The notes beneath the pieces were generated by a model. It ran no database searches. It had not been told where the DNA came from and saw nothing but the letters and a program-made list of their open reading frames with translations. Shown here one piece after another: positions 8,528 through 17,166 of a stretch of DNA of 64,000 bases (the first letter of the stretch is position 1; the number at the start of each line of letters is the position of its first letter). Source of the stretch: RGIG1959 sp045637645 (GTDB taxonomy: Bacteria; Bacillota; Clostridia; Oscillospirales; Acutalibacteraceae); assembly GCA_045637645.1 (NCBI GenBank), contig JAZTZV010000053.1, positions 49,932 through 113,931 of the forward strand, read 5' to 3'. Position numbers and translations under genes: made by a program.

Positions 8528-8580
8528 AGGCTGTCACGTTAAGGTGAAATGCTTTAACGTGATAGCCTCTTTTGTTTTTT
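8528..8580 (+). terminator. Strong intrinsic terminator after upp
   Basis: The arms 8528-8542 and 8554-8568 form a 15-bp stem with one G-U pair, followed by a T-rich tract to 8580. The stem core resembles that of the terminator at 56434-56467. Confidence 0.9.
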
Positions 8581-8642
8581 ATATAAAATGTGTAATGTTT
8601 CGGTGTACAATCTGTCTTTACTATATGGAGAGGGGGAAGGAA

Positions 8643-9203
8643 ATGGAAGATCGTGATATTATTAAATTATATACCGCGCGTTCGGAAACGGCGATTACCG
8701 AGACAAACATAAAATACGGGACTTATTGTCGTTCAATTGCGTTTCATATTTTAGGGAACAGCGAAGATGCCGATGAGTGTGTCAATGAAGCGCTTTGGAA
8801 CGTGTGGAATTCCGTTCCGCCTCAAATCCCGCGGGATTTTCGAGCATATTTCGCTAAAATCACGCGCAATATTTCTCTCAATCGTCTCGAAAAACAGCGT
8901 GCGCAAAAACGGGGCGGAAAAGAAATGGAACTGGTGTTTGAAGAACTGTCGAACTGTATTTCCGATCAAAGCAATTTTCAATCCATAAGCGACGATATTG
9001 TAATTCGCGAAACTTTGAATCGTTTTCTAAAAACGCTCTCGGAAAAAGAACGATGGATGTTTGTGCGACGGTATTGGTATGCCGATTCCGTTGGCGACAT
9101 TGCTCGAAAATTGCGTATGAGCGAAAACCATGTGCGTGTTGTGTTGCATCGTGTTCGTCGAAAATTGAAAACGGTGTTGGAAAAAGAAGGGGTGGTTATA
9201 TGA
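8643..9203 (+). CDS. ECF-type RNA polymerase sigma factor
   Basis: Sigma-70 family group 4 factor of 186 residues. Region 2 is seen around SIAFHILGNSEDADECVNEA and region 4 around LSEKERWMFVRRYW and RKLRMSENHVRVVLHR (helix-turn-helix). Two upstream in-frame ATGs exist, but GAGAGGGGGAAGGAA points to ATG 8643. The stop overlaps the start of the following membrane protein (ATGA). The codons are A/T-richer than in the flanking housekeeping genes. The trigger and regulon are unknown. I found no convincing promoter before it, which would fit autoregulation by a non-sigma-A promoter. Confidence 0.88.
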   Translation: MEDRDIIKLYTARSETAITETNIKYGTYCRSIAFHILGNSEDADECVNEALWNVWNSVPPQIPRDFRAYFAKITRNISLNRLEKQRAQKRGGKEMELVFEELSNCISDQSNFQSISDDIVIRETLNRFLKTLSEKERWMFVRRYWYADSVGDIARKLRMSENHVRVVLHRVRRKLKTVLEKEGVVI

Positions 9204-10339
9204 GTCAGGCGGCGAGATTGTGTCGGTTGATTGGTGAGATCGACGACAGCTATATTACGGCGGCAGTCGACGTTCCGAAACCGAAAATGCTTTGGTTGAA
9301 GATAACAGCCGTTGCGGCGTGTGCGGCACTTGTGATCGGAATTGTTCATGTTAGTGTCGTTTCCGATTTCAATACCGCTTGCGACAGTATTGTCTATCCG
9401 AGTGAAACACCGATGGACATTTCCGGTAGTTTTGTTGCCGCACAATTCGGCGAACAATTGGCGTCGAAGACCTATATAAACTATTCGCAGTTGGTGAGTC
9501 GTGCGACGCTGATTATCTGCGCTGATGTAGAAAATATTTATCAAAAAGAAACGGATCAAGGATATGTAATATACGCCGAAATGCGCGTAGTAGAAACACT
9601 CAAAGGAGATACACAATCAGGAAGCACCGTTTATGTTCAAGATAACGCCGGACGGGATAAGCGCGGTCAAACGGTGTCATTGTATGACGATCCTCTGTTT
9701 GAAAAAGGAAATCGCGTGTTGCTGTTTTTGTATATACCGCAAGGAGATATTACGACTGAAGATGGACAACAACTATATGCCGTTTGGGGATCGGTTGGGA
9801 AATTCTTTTACGATAAAGACGGAAAGTACCACTGGTCGATGCTTTACAGCGATCGATATTTAACAGAGTCTACAATATCGATGATGCTTCGAGATCCTAA
9901 ACCGAAAACATTAGAAGAAATGAAACAGTTAGTTGATAATGCAATCGATGTAACACAATCTCCTTTTGCGTCGTTCTCTCGGTCACCGCGCGGCGGAGAG
10001 GTGTTTTACCGACCGCATTACAGCGGCTTTTTGGAAGAACTTCAAACGAAACACAGTCAATTTTTAATCAGTTTTTATGTGTATGATCAAGACGGCGTGC
10101 CTCTTTCGTGTGATAAAACAAAGGAAGAATGTGTGCGTTTGGCATCACTTGGATATCACATCTATCAAAAGCCATCCACGCAATATCAATGTGATCACGA
10201 AATTGTCGGCGTATTTACAATTGACGAATTGAACAGTCTTGAATTTTGTGAGAATTACGGCTATTGCTTTGGCGATATTTGGAACAGCGGAAATGATTTT
10301 ATATCTAAAATGGATGAAAGTCTTCGCATAGAAGGATAA
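9200..10339 (+). CDS. Membrane-anchored protein, putative anti-sigma factor
   Basis: Protein of 379 residues with a short cytoplasmic N-terminus (about 30 residues, including GEIDDSYITAA, a segment type seen in ECF-linked membrane proteins of Clostridia), one membrane segment (about 31-54) and a large extracytoplasmic domain. This layout and the 4-bp overlap with the sigma gene suggest an anti-sigma factor. No zinc-binding HxxxCxxC motif is visible, so the binding mode would be atypical. The outer domain has no motif I recognise. It could be the sensor of the module. The role is inferred from topology and context. Confidence 0.6.
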   Translation: MSQAARLCRLIGEIDDSYITAAVDVPKPKMLWLKITAVAACAALVIGIVHVSVVSDFNTACDSIVYPSETPMDISGSFVAAQFGEQLASKTYINYSQLVSRATLIICADVENIYQKETDQGYVIYAEMRVVETLKGDTQSGSTVYVQDNAGRDKRGQTVSLYDDPLFEKGNRVLLFLYIPQGDITTEDGQQLYAVWGSVGKFFYDKDGKYHWSMLYSDRYLTESTISMMLRDPKPKTLEEMKQLVDNAIDVTQSPFASFSRSPRGGEVFYRPHYSGFLEELQTKHSQFLISFYVYDQDGVPLSCDKTKEECVRLASLGYHIYQKPSTQYQCDHEIVGVFTIDELNSLEFCENYGYCFGDIWNSGNDFISKMDESLRIEG

Positions 10340-10363
10340 TACCATTTTACCGAGGTGAAGGTT

Positions 10364-10822
10364 GTGAAACGATGGTTAAGCGGATTGGTTGTGTCGATGT
10401 GTCTGTGTTGCTTATTGAGTGGGTGTCAAGAAAACGAGCCTCAGGAAGGATTGCTTGACACCGTGTATATGTCGGTGTGCGAAATGGTTGAAAACGACGA
10501 AGAATACCGGGCTGAATTTTTTGGACCAAAGTACAGAGCGATAAAGGTGTCACAGGGATTGAGCGAGATTTTGACACCTTCTCAGTGGAAAAGATCAATT
10601 TCGGCGACAACTGATTCGTCGTATTGTTATATACAATTACCCGTTGCCAAACTGGAGTTCTATGAGGGGAATGTGTTGTGTGTGACAATGGCAGAAAGCA
10701 ACCAACAGGAATGGTATATTGGCACTGATGATGTATATGCACAGTTGGATCGGTATATAGAACAGCACGGACTTATGTTGCCGGTAATCACATCGGACAA
10801 TTTTGTGGCTGTTTGTCATTAG
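10364..10822 (+). CDS. Small lipoprotein, function unknown
   Basis: Predicted lipoprotein of 152 residues. After a hydrophobic signal there is a lipobox LLSGC with Cys21 as the acylated residue. I prefer GTG 10364, which has GAGGT about 7 nt upstream, over GTG 10355, which lies inside that site. The mature part is acidic and shows no family I recognise. It lies 24 nt after the putative anti-sigma gene and is probably in the same operon, so it may contribute to envelope sensing or be a target of the sigma factor. Confidence 0.65.
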   Translation: MKRWLSGLVVSMCLCCLLSGCQENEPQEGLLDTVYMSVCEMVENDEEYRAEFFGPKYRAIKVSQGLSEILTPSQWKRSISATTDSSYCYIQLPVAKLEFYEGNVLCVTMAESNQQEWYIGTDDVYAQLDRYIEQHGLMLPVITSDNFVAVCH

Positions 10823-10847
10823 TGTCAAAAATCAAGGAGGAGAGTCA

Positions 10848-11354
10848 ATGAAAAGAATAATCCAATTAATAAGTCTTGCAATGGCATGGATCGTTACAAC
10901 AACTTGTCTCGTGCCGGTGTATACAACTTCTGCTGAAAGTGTGTCGCACCCGAATTTATCAGAGGTTTATACGGATTTGTTTGAAATAGGCTATCAATGG
11001 CTCGATCTTCCTGAATCGCGCCTTGTGCTGGAAACGGATGGTTTAGAAGGAGAATACCAAGGATTCAAAGAGGCTCTGTCGGAGTTTGCGGATGAAAAAG
11101 ATATGACGTTTTATTGTGGCACTCACGTAGAGATGAGGAAGTTGCCGATTTATGAATACGACGACGATGGCAGTTGGGATCGGTTTATGAATCATGATGG
11201 CTATCTTGTAAAGGTGGAAGAAAAACCGATTGATGGGCAGATCTATTCGGTTAAAGTTCGAATTTTACTGAATGACCATACAGGTGCAGATGTTGAAGCA
11301 TACGTCAATTTGAATGATTTATCGTATACGATTGTGCATTGTATGGTGGGTTAA
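10848..11354 (+). CDS. Secreted protein, function unknown
   Basis: Predicted exported protein of 168 residues. The signal peptide runs from MKRIIQLISL to about A29 (TTSA before ES), and no lipobox Cys is seen. AAGGAGGAGAG precedes ATG 10848. The mature chain is acidic, and I do not recognise a domain. As the last gene of the ECF sigma module, it is probably exported to the cell surface or medium. It could be a sensor domain or an effector, but nothing in the sequence decides between them. Confidence 0.6.
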   Translation: MKRIIQLISLAMAWIVTTTCLVPVYTTSAESVSHPNLSEVYTDLFEIGYQWLDLPESRLVLETDGLEGEYQGFKEALSEFADEKDMTFYCGTHVEMRKLPIYEYDDDGSWDRFMNHDGYLVKVEEKPIDGQIYSVKVRILLNDHTGADVEAYVNLNDLSYTIVHCMVG

Positions 11355-11365
11355 GCGCATACATA

Positions 11366-11403
11366 AAGACAGGCGTGAGAGTTTCTACTCTCACGCCTGT
11401 CTT
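11366..11403. terminator. Bidirectional terminator between the sigma module and glnS
   Basis: A perfect 17-bp stem (11366-11382 with 11387-11403) and a 4-nt loop lie between two convergent genes. Confidence 0.85.
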
Positions 11404-11413
11404 GTTATATATC

Positions 11414-13099
11414 TTATTTTTTGAATCCGTCTTTAAGAGATACGGAGCGGTTGAAGACGAGCGCGCCTTCTTTGCTGTCTTTGCTGTCCGCGCAGAAGTA
11501 ACCGAGTCGCATGAATTGGAACGATTGCGACGGGTCGGCGTTGGCGAACGCCGCTTCGAGTTTACAGCCTTTGAGCACCTCGAGCGAATCGGGATCAAGG
11601 CATGCCATAAAGTCTTTGTCCGCCGCATCGGGATCGGGATCGGCAAAGAGCGAGCCATACAAGCGCACTTCCGCGTCAACGGCGGTGCGAGCGTCTGCCC
11701 AGTGGATGGTGCCGCGCACCTTGCGACCGTCCGCCGCGTTACCGCCGCGGCTGTCGGGATCGTATTCGCAAAGCACTTCCACAACCTTGCCGTTCTCATC
11801 CTTCACGCAACCCGTGCATTTGACGATATACGCCGATTTGATGCGCACTTCGTTGCCGGGGAACAAGCGGCGATAGCCCTTAACGGGTTCTTCCATGAAG
11901 TCGTCTTCCTCAACATAGAGATCGCGCGAGAAGGTCAGCGTGTGCGTGCCTGCCTCGGGATCCATCGGATTGTTCTCGATCTCGAAGGTCTCGGTCTTAT
12001 CCTCGGGGTAGTTGGTGATGGTCAGCTTCAGCGGACGAAGCACCGCCATCGCACGGGTGGCATTGGTGTTGAGATCGTCACGCAGGCATGCTTCCAAAAG
12101 CGCATATTCCACGGTGTTCGGCACTTTTGCGACGCCGATGCGGTCAATGAACTCGCGCACGGCGGCAGGGGTATAACCGCGGCGGCGCAAACCGCACAAA
12201 GTCGGCATGCGGGGATCGTCCCAACCGCTGACAATGCCGTCTTCAACAAGTTTGCGGAGCTTTCTCTTGGAGAGCACCGTGTAGTTGATGCCCAGACGCG
12301 CAAACTCAATTTGACGCGGGTTGGCGTCAAGATCGACGTTTTCCTTCACCCAGTCATACAGCGGGCGATGATTTTCGAATTCGAGCGAGCACAGCGAGTG
12401 GGTGATACCCTCCATCATATCTTCGATGGGGTGCGCGAAGTCGTACATCGGGTAGATGCACCACTTGTCGCCTTGACGGTGGTGGTGCGCGTGGTTAATG
12501 CGATAAATCGCAGGATCGCGCATGTTGAAGTTGCCGCTGGCAAGATCGATCTTCGCGCGAAGCGTCATCGCGCCGTCCTCAAACTCACCCGCACGCATGC
12601 GTGCGAACAAATCGAGGCTTTCCTCCATCGGGCGATCACGATACGGGCTGACAGCAGGGTGGGTGAGGTCGCCGCGGTTTTCGCGCATTTCCTCGGGAGT
12701 CAATTGGCAAACGTAGGCAAGACCTTTTTTGATAAGACCCACCGCGAGATCGTACATCGTGTCGAAATAATCCGACGCGTAGTAGAAATGCTCGCCCCAG
12801 TCATAGCCGAGCCAATGAATGTCTTCTTGGATCGCTTCGACGTATTCGACATCTTCCTTTGTGGGGTTGGTGTCGTCCATGCGCAAATGGCACACACCGC
12901 CGTATTTTTCTGCCGTGCCGAAATCAATGCACAGTGCCTTCACGTGACCGATGTGCAGATAGCCATTGGGCTCCGGAGGAAAACGGGTGTGCACGGTTTT
13001 GCCGTAGCAACGACCGCCTTCTTGAAGCTCTTCGTCGATGATCTCGTGAATAAAATTGGACGGACGCGAAGCTTCCGTGATGATTTTTTCTTCTTCCAT
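11414..13099 (-). CDS. glnS: Glutaminyl-tRNA synthetase
   Basis: Class I synthetase of 561 residues that attaches Gln to tRNA-Gln directly. The HIGH motif is in PNGYLHIGH (49-52), and the KMSKS counterpart is VLSKRK (275-280). The C-terminal beta-barrel anticodon domain follows, and no YqeY tail is present. GlnRS is absent from many Bacillota, which use Glu-tRNA-Gln plus GatCAB instead; here it sits directly downstream of gltX (13-nt gap) as one operon. TAAGGAGGATTTAT precedes the ATG. Confidence 0.96.
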   Translation of the reverse strand: MEEEKIITEASRPSNFIHEIIDEELQEGGRCYGKTVHTRFPPEPNGYLHIGHVKALCIDFGTAEKYGGVCHLRMDDTNPTKEDVEYVEAIQEDIHWLGYDWGEHFYYASDYFDTMYDLAVGLIKKGLAYVCQLTPEEMRENRGDLTHPAVSPYRDRPMEESLDLFARMRAGEFEDGAMTLRAKIDLASGNFNMRDPAIYRINHAHHHRQGDKWCIYPMYDFAHPIEDMMEGITHSLCSLEFENHRPLYDWVKENVDLDANPRQIEFARLGINYTVLSKRKLRKLVEDGIVSGWDDPRMPTLCGLRRRGYTPAAVREFIDRIGVAKVPNTVEYALLEACLRDDLNTNATRAMAVLRPLKLTITNYPEDKTETFEIENNPMDPEAGTHTLTFSRDLYVEEDDFMEEPVKGYRRLFPGNEVRIKSAYIVKCTGCVKDENGKVVEVLCEYDPDSRGGNAADGRKVRGTIHWADARTAVDAEVRLYGSLFADPDPDAADKDFMACLDPDSLEVLKGCKLEAAFANADPSQSFQFMRLGYFCADSKDSKEGALVFNRSVSLKDGFKK

Positions 13100-13112
13100 G
13101 GATAAATCCTCC

Positions 13113-14768
13113 TTAACTCAACTTCTCGATCGCCGCGTCAATGCGAGTCATCACGCGTTCCACGCCGAGAAGTTGCATGATCGCGCAAAGATCGGGGGTG
13201 TTGCGGCGGCCGGTGATCGCCAAACGAACGATGGTGCTGACGTCGCCGACGTGACCTTTGAAGTCTTCGGGATGTTTTTTGTATTCTTTCACTTCGGGGC
13301 AGAAGCCGAGAGCGGGGCAAAGTGCTTTGAGCGTATCAAACCACGCTTGTTTGTCCGCTGCGGGATCGTAAACCTCTTTGTAAGCTGTGAGAACCGCCGC
13401 GGCATCTGCAGGGTTGAGGTTTTCGGGGAGTTCCCACTCGCTATCAAAGCCGTCGTCAAAGAAATACGCGGCGTATTCGGCAGCGTCGCCCCATTTTGCC
13501 ATGTCCTTGCGGGGTTTCGGGCCGCCGCGATCGATGGCGAAAATGCCTGTCGTGAACGCGCGATCGGCGTTGAGTTTTTCATAAAATGCGGGGTCGTATT
13601 CTTTCGCCCAATCAAGCACCGCGTCGGCGACGGCTTGCGCGTCCATCGAGGCGATGACGTTTTTACTGACATCGTTGAGTTTGTTCATGTCGAACAACGC
13701 GCCCGACACGCTCATTTTCTTCAGGTTGAAGGGGAACGCACTGCGCGGAGCGTCGGGGTTGCAACGGCGCCAATCTTCGAAGTCGCTGTTGGCGATGGTC
13801 AGCAAATATTCCAGCACGCTGTCCGCGGGATAACCTTGCTGTGCATAGAAATGCATCGCCGCTTCGGGATCTTTGCGCTTGGACAGTTTGCGCTTGCCGC
13901 CGTTTTCTTCTTTCATAATCGGGCTGACGTGCGCGTATTTCGGCGCTTTGAAGCCGAGCACACGGAAGAGCTGCAAATGCTTCGGAACGGAGGAAATCCA
14001 TTCGTCGCCGCGGATGACGTGGGTGGTGCGCATCAAATGATCGTCCACCGCGTGCGCAAAGTGATAGGTCGGCACGCCGTCGGATTTGAGAAGCACGATG
14101 TCCTCGTCGTTTTCGGGCATTTCGATTTTACCTTTGATCATGTCGTCAAACGCAATGCGGCGGCTTTCGTCGCCGGGAGAGCGCAAACGCACAACGTACG
14201 GATCGCCGTTTTGCACGCGCGCGAGCGCTTCATCGATCGACAGTTCACGGCATTTCGCGAATTGACCGTAATAGCCCGTGCGGCATTTTTGTGCTTCCTG
14301 TTGCTCTCTGGCGGCAAGGCGCTCTTCCTCCGAGCAGAAGCAGGGATAGGCAAGACCTTGCTCGACGAGTGATTTGACATACACGTGGTAAATGTCCACG
14401 CGAGCGGATTGTTGATAAGGAGCGTAATCGCCTTTGACAACGCCGGGGGCAACAAAGCCTTCATCAAGCGTCAAGCCGTAGGTGTTGAAACCCGACAAAA
14501 TATCGTCGGCACCGCCTTCGACTTCACGCTTCTTGTCGGTGTCTTCCAAACGGAAGTAAAACAAGCCGTCCGTCGATGAAGCGGTCAAACGGTTGATCAT
14601 CGCGGTGAAGAATACACCGAGGTGCAAATAACCCGTCGGGCTCGGCGCGATACGCGTCACACGCGCGCCTTCTTTCAGATTGCGAGCGGGATAACGCTCT
14701 TCAAGCTGCTCGGGGGTGGTCACGACATCGGGGAACATCGCGGCGCTGAGCTGCTGTAATGTACTCAT
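13113..14768 (-). CDS. gltX: Glutamyl-tRNA synthetase
   Basis: Class I synthetase of 551 residues. The HIGH motif is in SPTGYLHLG (about 48-51) and the KMSKS loop is KLSKRKD (294-300). The N-terminus is about 35 residues longer than in the shortest GluRS proteins. The start at 14768 follows GTAGGAGGAATCC; the frame extends further, to 14804, only by passing upstream of that site. It is first in the gltX-glnS operon and driven by the minus-strand promoter at 14810-14838. The pairing with GlnRS suggests that this enzyme may charge only tRNA-Glu, which is inference. Confidence 0.95.
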   Translation of the reverse strand: MSTLQQLSAAMFPDVVTTPEQLEERYPARNLKEGARVTRIAPSPTGYLHLGVFFTAMINRLTASSTDGLFYFRLEDTDKKREVEGGADDILSGFNTYGLTLDEGFVAPGVVKGDYAPYQQSARVDIYHVYVKSLVEQGLAYPCFCSEEERLAAREQQEAQKCRTGYYGQFAKCRELSIDEALARVQNGDPYVVRLRSPGDESRRIAFDDMIKGKIEMPENDEDIVLLKSDGVPTYHFAHAVDDHLMRTTHVIRGDEWISSVPKHLQLFRVLGFKAPKYAHVSPIMKEENGGKRKLSKRKDPEAAMHFYAQQGYPADSVLEYLLTIANSDFEDWRRCNPDAPRSAFPFNLKKMSVSGALFDMNKLNDVSKNVIASMDAQAVADAVLDWAKEYDPAFYEKLNADRAFTTGIFAIDRGGPKPRKDMAKWGDAAEYAAYFFDDGFDSEWELPENLNPADAAAVLTAYKEVYDPAADKQAWFDTLKALCPALGFCPEVKEYKKHPEDFKGHVGDVSTIVRLAITGRRNTPDLCAIMQLLGVERVMTRIDAAIEKLS

Positions 14769-14809
14769 AGTTGGATTCCTCCTACTGAATTCTCGTTCAA
14801 ACATGTATT

Positions 14810-14838
14810 ATTTTATATTTTTATATTGAAAAAGTCAA
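14810..14838 (-). promoter_or_regulatory. Promoter for gltX-glnS
   Basis: On the minus strand TTGACT (14833-14838) and TAAAAT (14810-14815) have a 17-bp spacer. Its -35 box sits 1 bp from the -35 box of the opposing promoter at 14826-14854. Confidence 0.75.
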
Positions 14839-14854
14839 TCATCAATGGTAAAAT
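14826..14854 (+). promoter_or_regulatory. Promoter for the aminotransferase-trpS-asparaginase operon
   Basis: TTGAAA (14826-14831) and TAAAAT (14849-14854) with a 17-bp spacer, directed away from the gltX promoter. The two polymerase sites overlap, so simultaneous occupation is unlikely. Confidence 0.75.
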
Positions 14855-14901
14855 AGGGGGACGAAACAGAGATTTTTTCGTGTTTGGAGGCATTTTTTAC
14901 C

Positions 14902-16095
14902 ATGAACTATACTTTTTCCGACGGTTTGCGCGATTTGGCGCCTTCCGCGATTCGTGAAATTTTGAAATATGCAAGTGTTCCCGGTGTGGTGGCGTTGTCG
15001 GCTGGCAACCCCGCTCCCGAAGCATTCCCCGTGGACGCGATCGCGTCGATCTCCGAAAAACTCTTGCGCGAGCGTCCGATCGATGTGTTGCAATACGGTG
15101 CCACCGAGGGTTATCAACCCCTGCGCGACCATTTGAAAGCGTACCTCAAATCGAAATATGCCATCGGCTGTGACGATGACGAGATTTTGATCACGTCGGG
15201 TGCGCAACAGGTGATGGAACTTGTTACCAAAACGGTTTGCAATCAAGGCGATGTCGTCATCGCCGAAAGCCCGAGTTTCATTGGTTCGCTCAACTCGTTC
15301 CGTGCGCTCGGCGTCAAACTCGTCGGCGTTCCCGTTGAAGCGGACGGCATGGATATTGATGCGCTCGAAGCCGCTCTCAAAGCCAATCAAAATGTGCGTT
15401 TCATCTACACGATCCCGAATTTCCAAAATCCCGCCGGTGTCACGATGAGCCTTGAAAAGCGTCAACGTCTGTATGCCCTTGCCAAGGCGTACGGCGTGCT
15501 GATCGTGGAAGACAACCCCTACGGCGATCTCCGTTTTGCGGGCGAGGATGTGCCCTCGATCAAATCGATGGACGACGACGGCGTTGTGGTGTATGCGGGT
15601 AGCTTCTCGAAAGTGCTGTCGTCGGGCATGCGCGTCGGCTATGCGCTGGCGAACAAAACCCTCCTTGCGAAGATGATCGTCGCCAAGCAAGGCGAAGATG
15701 TTCATACGACGCAATGGGCGCAAATGGTGTGCCATGAGTTTATGGTGAATTACGACTTCGAAGCGCATCTGGAGAATTTGCGCACGATTTATAAGAAAAA
15801 AGCCGACCTGATGATGGATCTGCTTGACGAACATCTGGTGCCGGCCGGTATCAAATACAATCGTCCCGAGGGCGGTTTGTTCATCTGGTGTCAGCTTCCC
15901 GAAGGCGTCGACATGGCAGAATTTTGTACCAAAGCCGTCAAAGAACATAAGGTGGCGGTCGTGCCCGGCTCGGCATTCAATGTCGAGGGCGAGCATCTGC
16001 AGACCTTCCGCGTGAATTTCTCCACCCCAACGGATGACGCGATGCGTGAGGGCGTTGCGCGTTTGGGTGCGTTTGCAAAAGAGTATATCAAATGA
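14902..16095 (+). CDS. PLP-dependent aminotransferase (class I/II, 2-aminoadipate/aromatic type)
   Basis: Fold-type I aminotransferase of 397 residues, similar to the aminotransferase half of MocR proteins and to LysN/ARO8-like enzymes. Visible motifs are GNPAPEAFP, QYGATEGYQPLR, TSGAQQ, PNFQNPAG and EDNPYGDLR, and the PLP lysine is in YAGSFSKVLSSGMRVGY. There is no N-terminal GntR domain. Substrate specificity (aromatic, branched or 2-aminoadipate) cannot be read from the sequence. GGAGG lies 11 nt before ATG 14902. trpS follows after 14 nt. Confidence 0.88.
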   Translation: MNYTFSDGLRDLAPSAIREILKYASVPGVVALSAGNPAPEAFPVDAIASISEKLLRERPIDVLQYGATEGYQPLRDHLKAYLKSKYAIGCDDDEILITSGAQQVMELVTKTVCNQGDVVIAESPSFIGSLNSFRALGVKLVGVPVEADGMDIDALEAALKANQNVRFIYTIPNFQNPAGVTMSLEKRQRLYALAKAYGVLIVEDNPYGDLRFAGEDVPSIKSMDDDGVVVYAGSFSKVLSSGMRVGYALANKTLLAKMIVAKQGEDVHTTQWAQMVCHEFMVNYDFEAHLENLRTIYKKKADLMMDLLDEHLVPAGIKYNRPEGGLFIWCQLPEGVDMAEFCTKAVKEHKVAVVPGSAFNVEGEHLQTFRVNFSTPTDDAMREGVARLGAFAKEYIK

Positions 16096-16109
16096 GGAGA
16101 CCTTGAATT

Positions 16110-17120
16110 ATGTCTGAACAACAAGAGATCGTGCGCCGTAAGCGCGCGTTAAGCTGTATCCAACCGACGGGCACCCCGACGCTCGGCAACTATCTCGGTG
16201 CATTGCGCAACTGGGTCGCGATGCAAGATGAGATGGATTGTTGCTACGCGGTGGCGGATCTGCATTCCATCACCGTGCGTCAAGAACCCGCCAAGCTTCG
16301 TCAACAAATCAAAGAGATGTTTGCGCTGTTGATTGCGATCGGTCTCGATCCCGAGAAAAACGTCATTTTTGTGCAATCGCAAGTGCCGCAACACGCGGAG
16401 CTTGCGTGGTTGCTGGCATGCAACACGCAATTCGGCGAACTGTCCCGCATGACGCAATTTAAGGATAAATCGCAAAAGCATGCCGATAATATTAACCTTG
16501 GCTTGTTTGCATATCCGACCTTGATGGCGGCGGATATTTTGCTGTATCAACCCGATTACGTGCCGGTCGGTGCCGACCAAAAGCAACATTGCGAATTGGC
16601 GCGCGATATTGCGGGTCGTTTCAACAATCTGTACGGCAACACCTTTGTGGTGCCCGAACCGTATATCATGAAGGCCGGCGCACGTGTGCGTTCGCTTCAA
16701 GATCCGACGAAGAAGATGTCCAAATCCGACGAAAACCAAAACTCCTTTATTTCGATGAAGGATGATCGCGACACGATTCTGCGCAAATGTAAGCGCGCCG
16801 TCACCGACAGTGAAGCGTGCGTGCGTTACGCCGACGGCAAGGACGGCATCAACAACTTGATGGAGATGTATGCCGCTGTTACGGGCAAGAGCTATGAAGA
16901 GATCGAGCGCGAGTTTGACGGTCGCGGTTACGGTGATTTTAAGGTCGCGGTCGGCGAAGCAATCGCGGATGAGCTGGCACCGATCCAAGCGCGTTTCGAC
17001 GAGCTGATGAAAGACAAAGCTTACCTCGAAGAGATGATGAAAAAAGGTGCCGACACCGCGTCGCACATCGCGTATCGCACGCTGTCGAAAGCGAAGAAAA
17101 AGATGGGCTTTGTTCTTTGA
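16110..17120 (+). CDS. trpS: Tryptophanyl-tRNA synthetase
   Basis: Class I synthetase of 336 residues that charges tRNA-Trp. The HIGH-equivalent is in SCIQPTGTPTLGNYLGA, and the KMSKS loop is intact (DPTKKMSKSDEN, near residue 203). The length is typical of bacterial TrpRS. It is co-transcribed with the upstream aminotransferase. I see no T-box in front of it, unlike pheST in the same window. Confidence 0.96.
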   Translation: MSEQQEIVRRKRALSCIQPTGTPTLGNYLGALRNWVAMQDEMDCCYAVADLHSITVRQEPAKLRQQIKEMFALLIAIGLDPEKNVIFVQSQVPQHAELAWLLACNTQFGELSRMTQFKDKSQKHADNINLGLFAYPTLMAADILLYQPDYVPVGADQKQHCELARDIAGRFNNLYGNTFVVPEPYIMKAGARVRSLQDPTKKMSKSDENQNSFISMKDDRDTILRKCKRAVTDSEACVRYADGKDGINNLMEMYAAVTGKSYEEIEREFDGRGYGDFKVAVGEAIADELAPIQARFDELMKDKAYLEEMMKKGADTASHIAYRTLSKAKKKMGFVL

Positions 17121-17166
17121 ACAACGACTGCGTCATAAGATTTTGATATAAAGGGGGATTAACATC

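Noticed and set aside
8581..8642. Sigma-A promoter for the ECF sigma gene
   Set aside because: A TACAAT-like box exists, but no acceptable -35 lies 16-18 bp upstream.
11339..13105. Long plus-strand frame of 588 codons opposite glnS
   Set aside because: It lacks family features and mirrors the codon pattern of the real gene; glnS motifs are clear on the minus strand. Similar long mirror frames lie opposite polC (50666-53119), pheT (37775-39472) and pyrH-uppS (41926-43845).
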